A DNA stretch of 64,000 bases from NCBI RefSeq assembly GCF_017562075.2, contig NC_054082.1, positions 20,034,927 through 20,098,926 of the forward strand. The letters are read 5' to 3'. The notes under the pieces are model-generated. The model worked only from the letters and a program-made list of their open reading frames with translations. It ran no database searches and had not been told where the DNA came from. This DNA is from Anopheles merus. Lineage: Eukaryota > Arthropoda > Insecta > Diptera > Culicidae. The position numbers were made by a program, and so were the translations under genes. Positions within the stretch are counted from its first letter, which is position 1. Every line of letters starts with the position of its first letter. Below are positions 62,201 through 64,000 of this stretch, piece after piece.

Positions 62201-64000
62201 TCATTTGTCAACCGCGCGTTTGGCTGCGCACCGCGTCCTCTGACGGAGCGCGTTCTAAGTACGTTCTATTTTGCATTTTTGTCACCGCAGACTGCCAGCA
62301 AACTCGTCCCTGCCGAAACCGGCTTCGGCTTTGATTCTAGACCCGGTGGCGGGACGACGGGCTGTCAATGCACGCAGTCCGGTGCGCTCGCTCGCTGTCA
62401 ATCCGGCACGGAACGCCGATTCGCCGATTCGCAATAGCGATGGTCGGCCGCGATCGACTCCTTGTGCGCTGAACAATGCGCATTGTGAACGAGTCGAAAA
62501 CAAACGACCGTTACTGCGTTCGCGTCAAAACCCGTACAAATGATGAGCGCGAGACACCGACTTCCCCCCCCGAATCTAGATGCATACGGTAAATGGTCAT
62601 TAATTATTGGACCGTTTGCAATGGAAAAGAGTGGACGGATAAATTAGACTGGAGTTAGAAAATATGTTGGAACACTCAGCAGCGTTATCGATGGCATTAC
62701 CGCGGTGTTAGCAATAATGAGAAAAACAAACCCACAGCTTATTATTTCTTCGACAAAAGTCAAATATCCACATACGCAGCCCACTCCCCAAAGGAAACAC
62801 ACTTTTGGCAAGGGGTGTGACAAACGCCAACCATGAAAACATGCATTTTAAGCCTTTAAGATTGGTGTGCCATCTAACGTAACCTTCCTTTCTTGACGAT
62901 ATGCAAATGGGAAGCCGTTGGTGTGTAATCCGTTGCGACTGTGTTTCGTTGTTCCATTTTTTTTATTGTAGCATAGTCGTTGCTTGCATTTTCAAATGCC
63001 AACTCCCGAAAAGTATCAATTTCCGCACACCGCTGATTAATGCTAGTGCAAATTTGCACGCAGCTCGATAGCGGAGGATTATTGTGCCGTGCTCTTTACC
63101 TCCTTCCTTCCATTCGGTGGATTGCTGTTGAAAGGATTAAAGCATATTTTTTGCTTGCATGCTGCTGCAATATTAATCCGCTCTGTATTCGGAATGATTT
63201 TAACGTTGGATCCAATAATCAAAAAATATGTTGGGTGTTTATTTGTCCCCAGGGGTGATCAAACGGGCGTGTATGTCTTTCTACTTCAGCGTTCTAGTTT
63301 GCAGTGAAGCTTTTTTTGTCTTCTTCTATCGAACTTGCATAAACAATCGAACGATCTTCGCGTGTTTAGCTCCCCTTTTTCACAGTTCGCTCAAAAGCCA
63401 TCGCACCAATCGTCCCTCTTTCACATGCTGAAATGTGTCAGTCGATATTTCCCCCCTTTTCCAGAACCGTGTTAAGTGCCGCGTGTGCAACGAAGTTGGT
63501 CCATTCTGCAATCGAACGCGCCCGATCGGTCGCATCGAACGGGGAGGACTTACTCCCTTTAGCACTGATCAAATATCGCCGATACGGCGTCAGCGAGAGC
63601 CCGATTGATCGATTGATCGCGGCACGATTAGGCAAATCGATAAAGAAGCGGCATGGGTTCGGGATTTCCCCGTGCGGGAGGGGGTTGTACCGGTTTCCGA
63701 AGCAAGGCAGAAACACACGCCGAGGACCGCAAGCAAGGCTGTGGCTTAATTTATAATGATTGTGATACGGTAGAGCTATCTACTTTAGCCCGATTAGATT
63801 ACCCCTCTCCACACCGGCGCTGGGACCGCCGATCGGTCGAGTGACAGCGTGTCCGTAACGGACATACGTATCGGAGCTGTAGGCGGTACCGAGACAGCGA
63901 CTCTCTTTCCCCCGCGATCGAAATATGCTGTACGGTGGTCTCAATCCCGGTTCCGTCTTGGATCGATTGAATCCAATCAATCCACACACACACACAAACA
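59231..64000. other. Non-coding DNA to the right edge
   Basis: GC-rich, open in several frames simultaneously, with G12 at 60764-60775 and a short CA run near 63982-63995. A TCAGTC initiator-like motif lies at 60632 without a downstream promoter element. No gene, tRNA or recognisable mobile element was found. Confidence 0.5.

Overview
The window looks like nuclear DNA of an insect, most likely a dipteran and plausibly an anopheline mosquito. The grounds are a small gene with 70-80 bp introns, many long CA/TG microsatellites, GC-rich non-coding DNA broken by short AT-rich islands, and no bacterial operon structure or Shine-Dalgarno-led gene runs. The species is an inference; no sequence comparison was possible.

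Only one protein-coding gene can be assigned with confidence. It lies at the left edge (372-1922, + strand, three exons, 466 aa). Its order of an XRN2-binding (XTBD) domain, a dsRBD-like stretch, a G-patch and a degenerate R3H-like region matches the NKRF (NF-kappa-B-repressing factor) family of nucleolar pre-rRNA-processing proteins. A possible minus-strand splice donor at 196-201 suggests a divergent neighbour sharing its promoter. An AT-rich 3' UTR with an AATAAA signal follows.

From about 2.5 kb to the right end, some 61 kb hold no gene that can be recognised. Most long open frames there are microsatellite translations (VCVC/THTH/RERE) or GC-rich chance frames. What stands out is a set of microsatellites (a 112-bp GT run at 7.1 kb, an 84-bp CT run at 35.8 kb and others), homopolymers, AT-rich islands, a probable MITE with terminal inverted repeats (36806-37127), a hAT-like terminal sequence (28097), and two plus-strand candidate leader exons (37920-38634 and 50415-50431) that both end in ATG directly at a splice donor. 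These last two are the best clue to the region: they fit alternative leader exons of a large + strand gene whose body lies to the right of the window. The desert would then be its introns and regulatory DNA.

A few minus-strand open segments (43777-44208, 41681-41833, 25997-26214) have coding-like composition and no recognisable domain. They are listed with low confidence.
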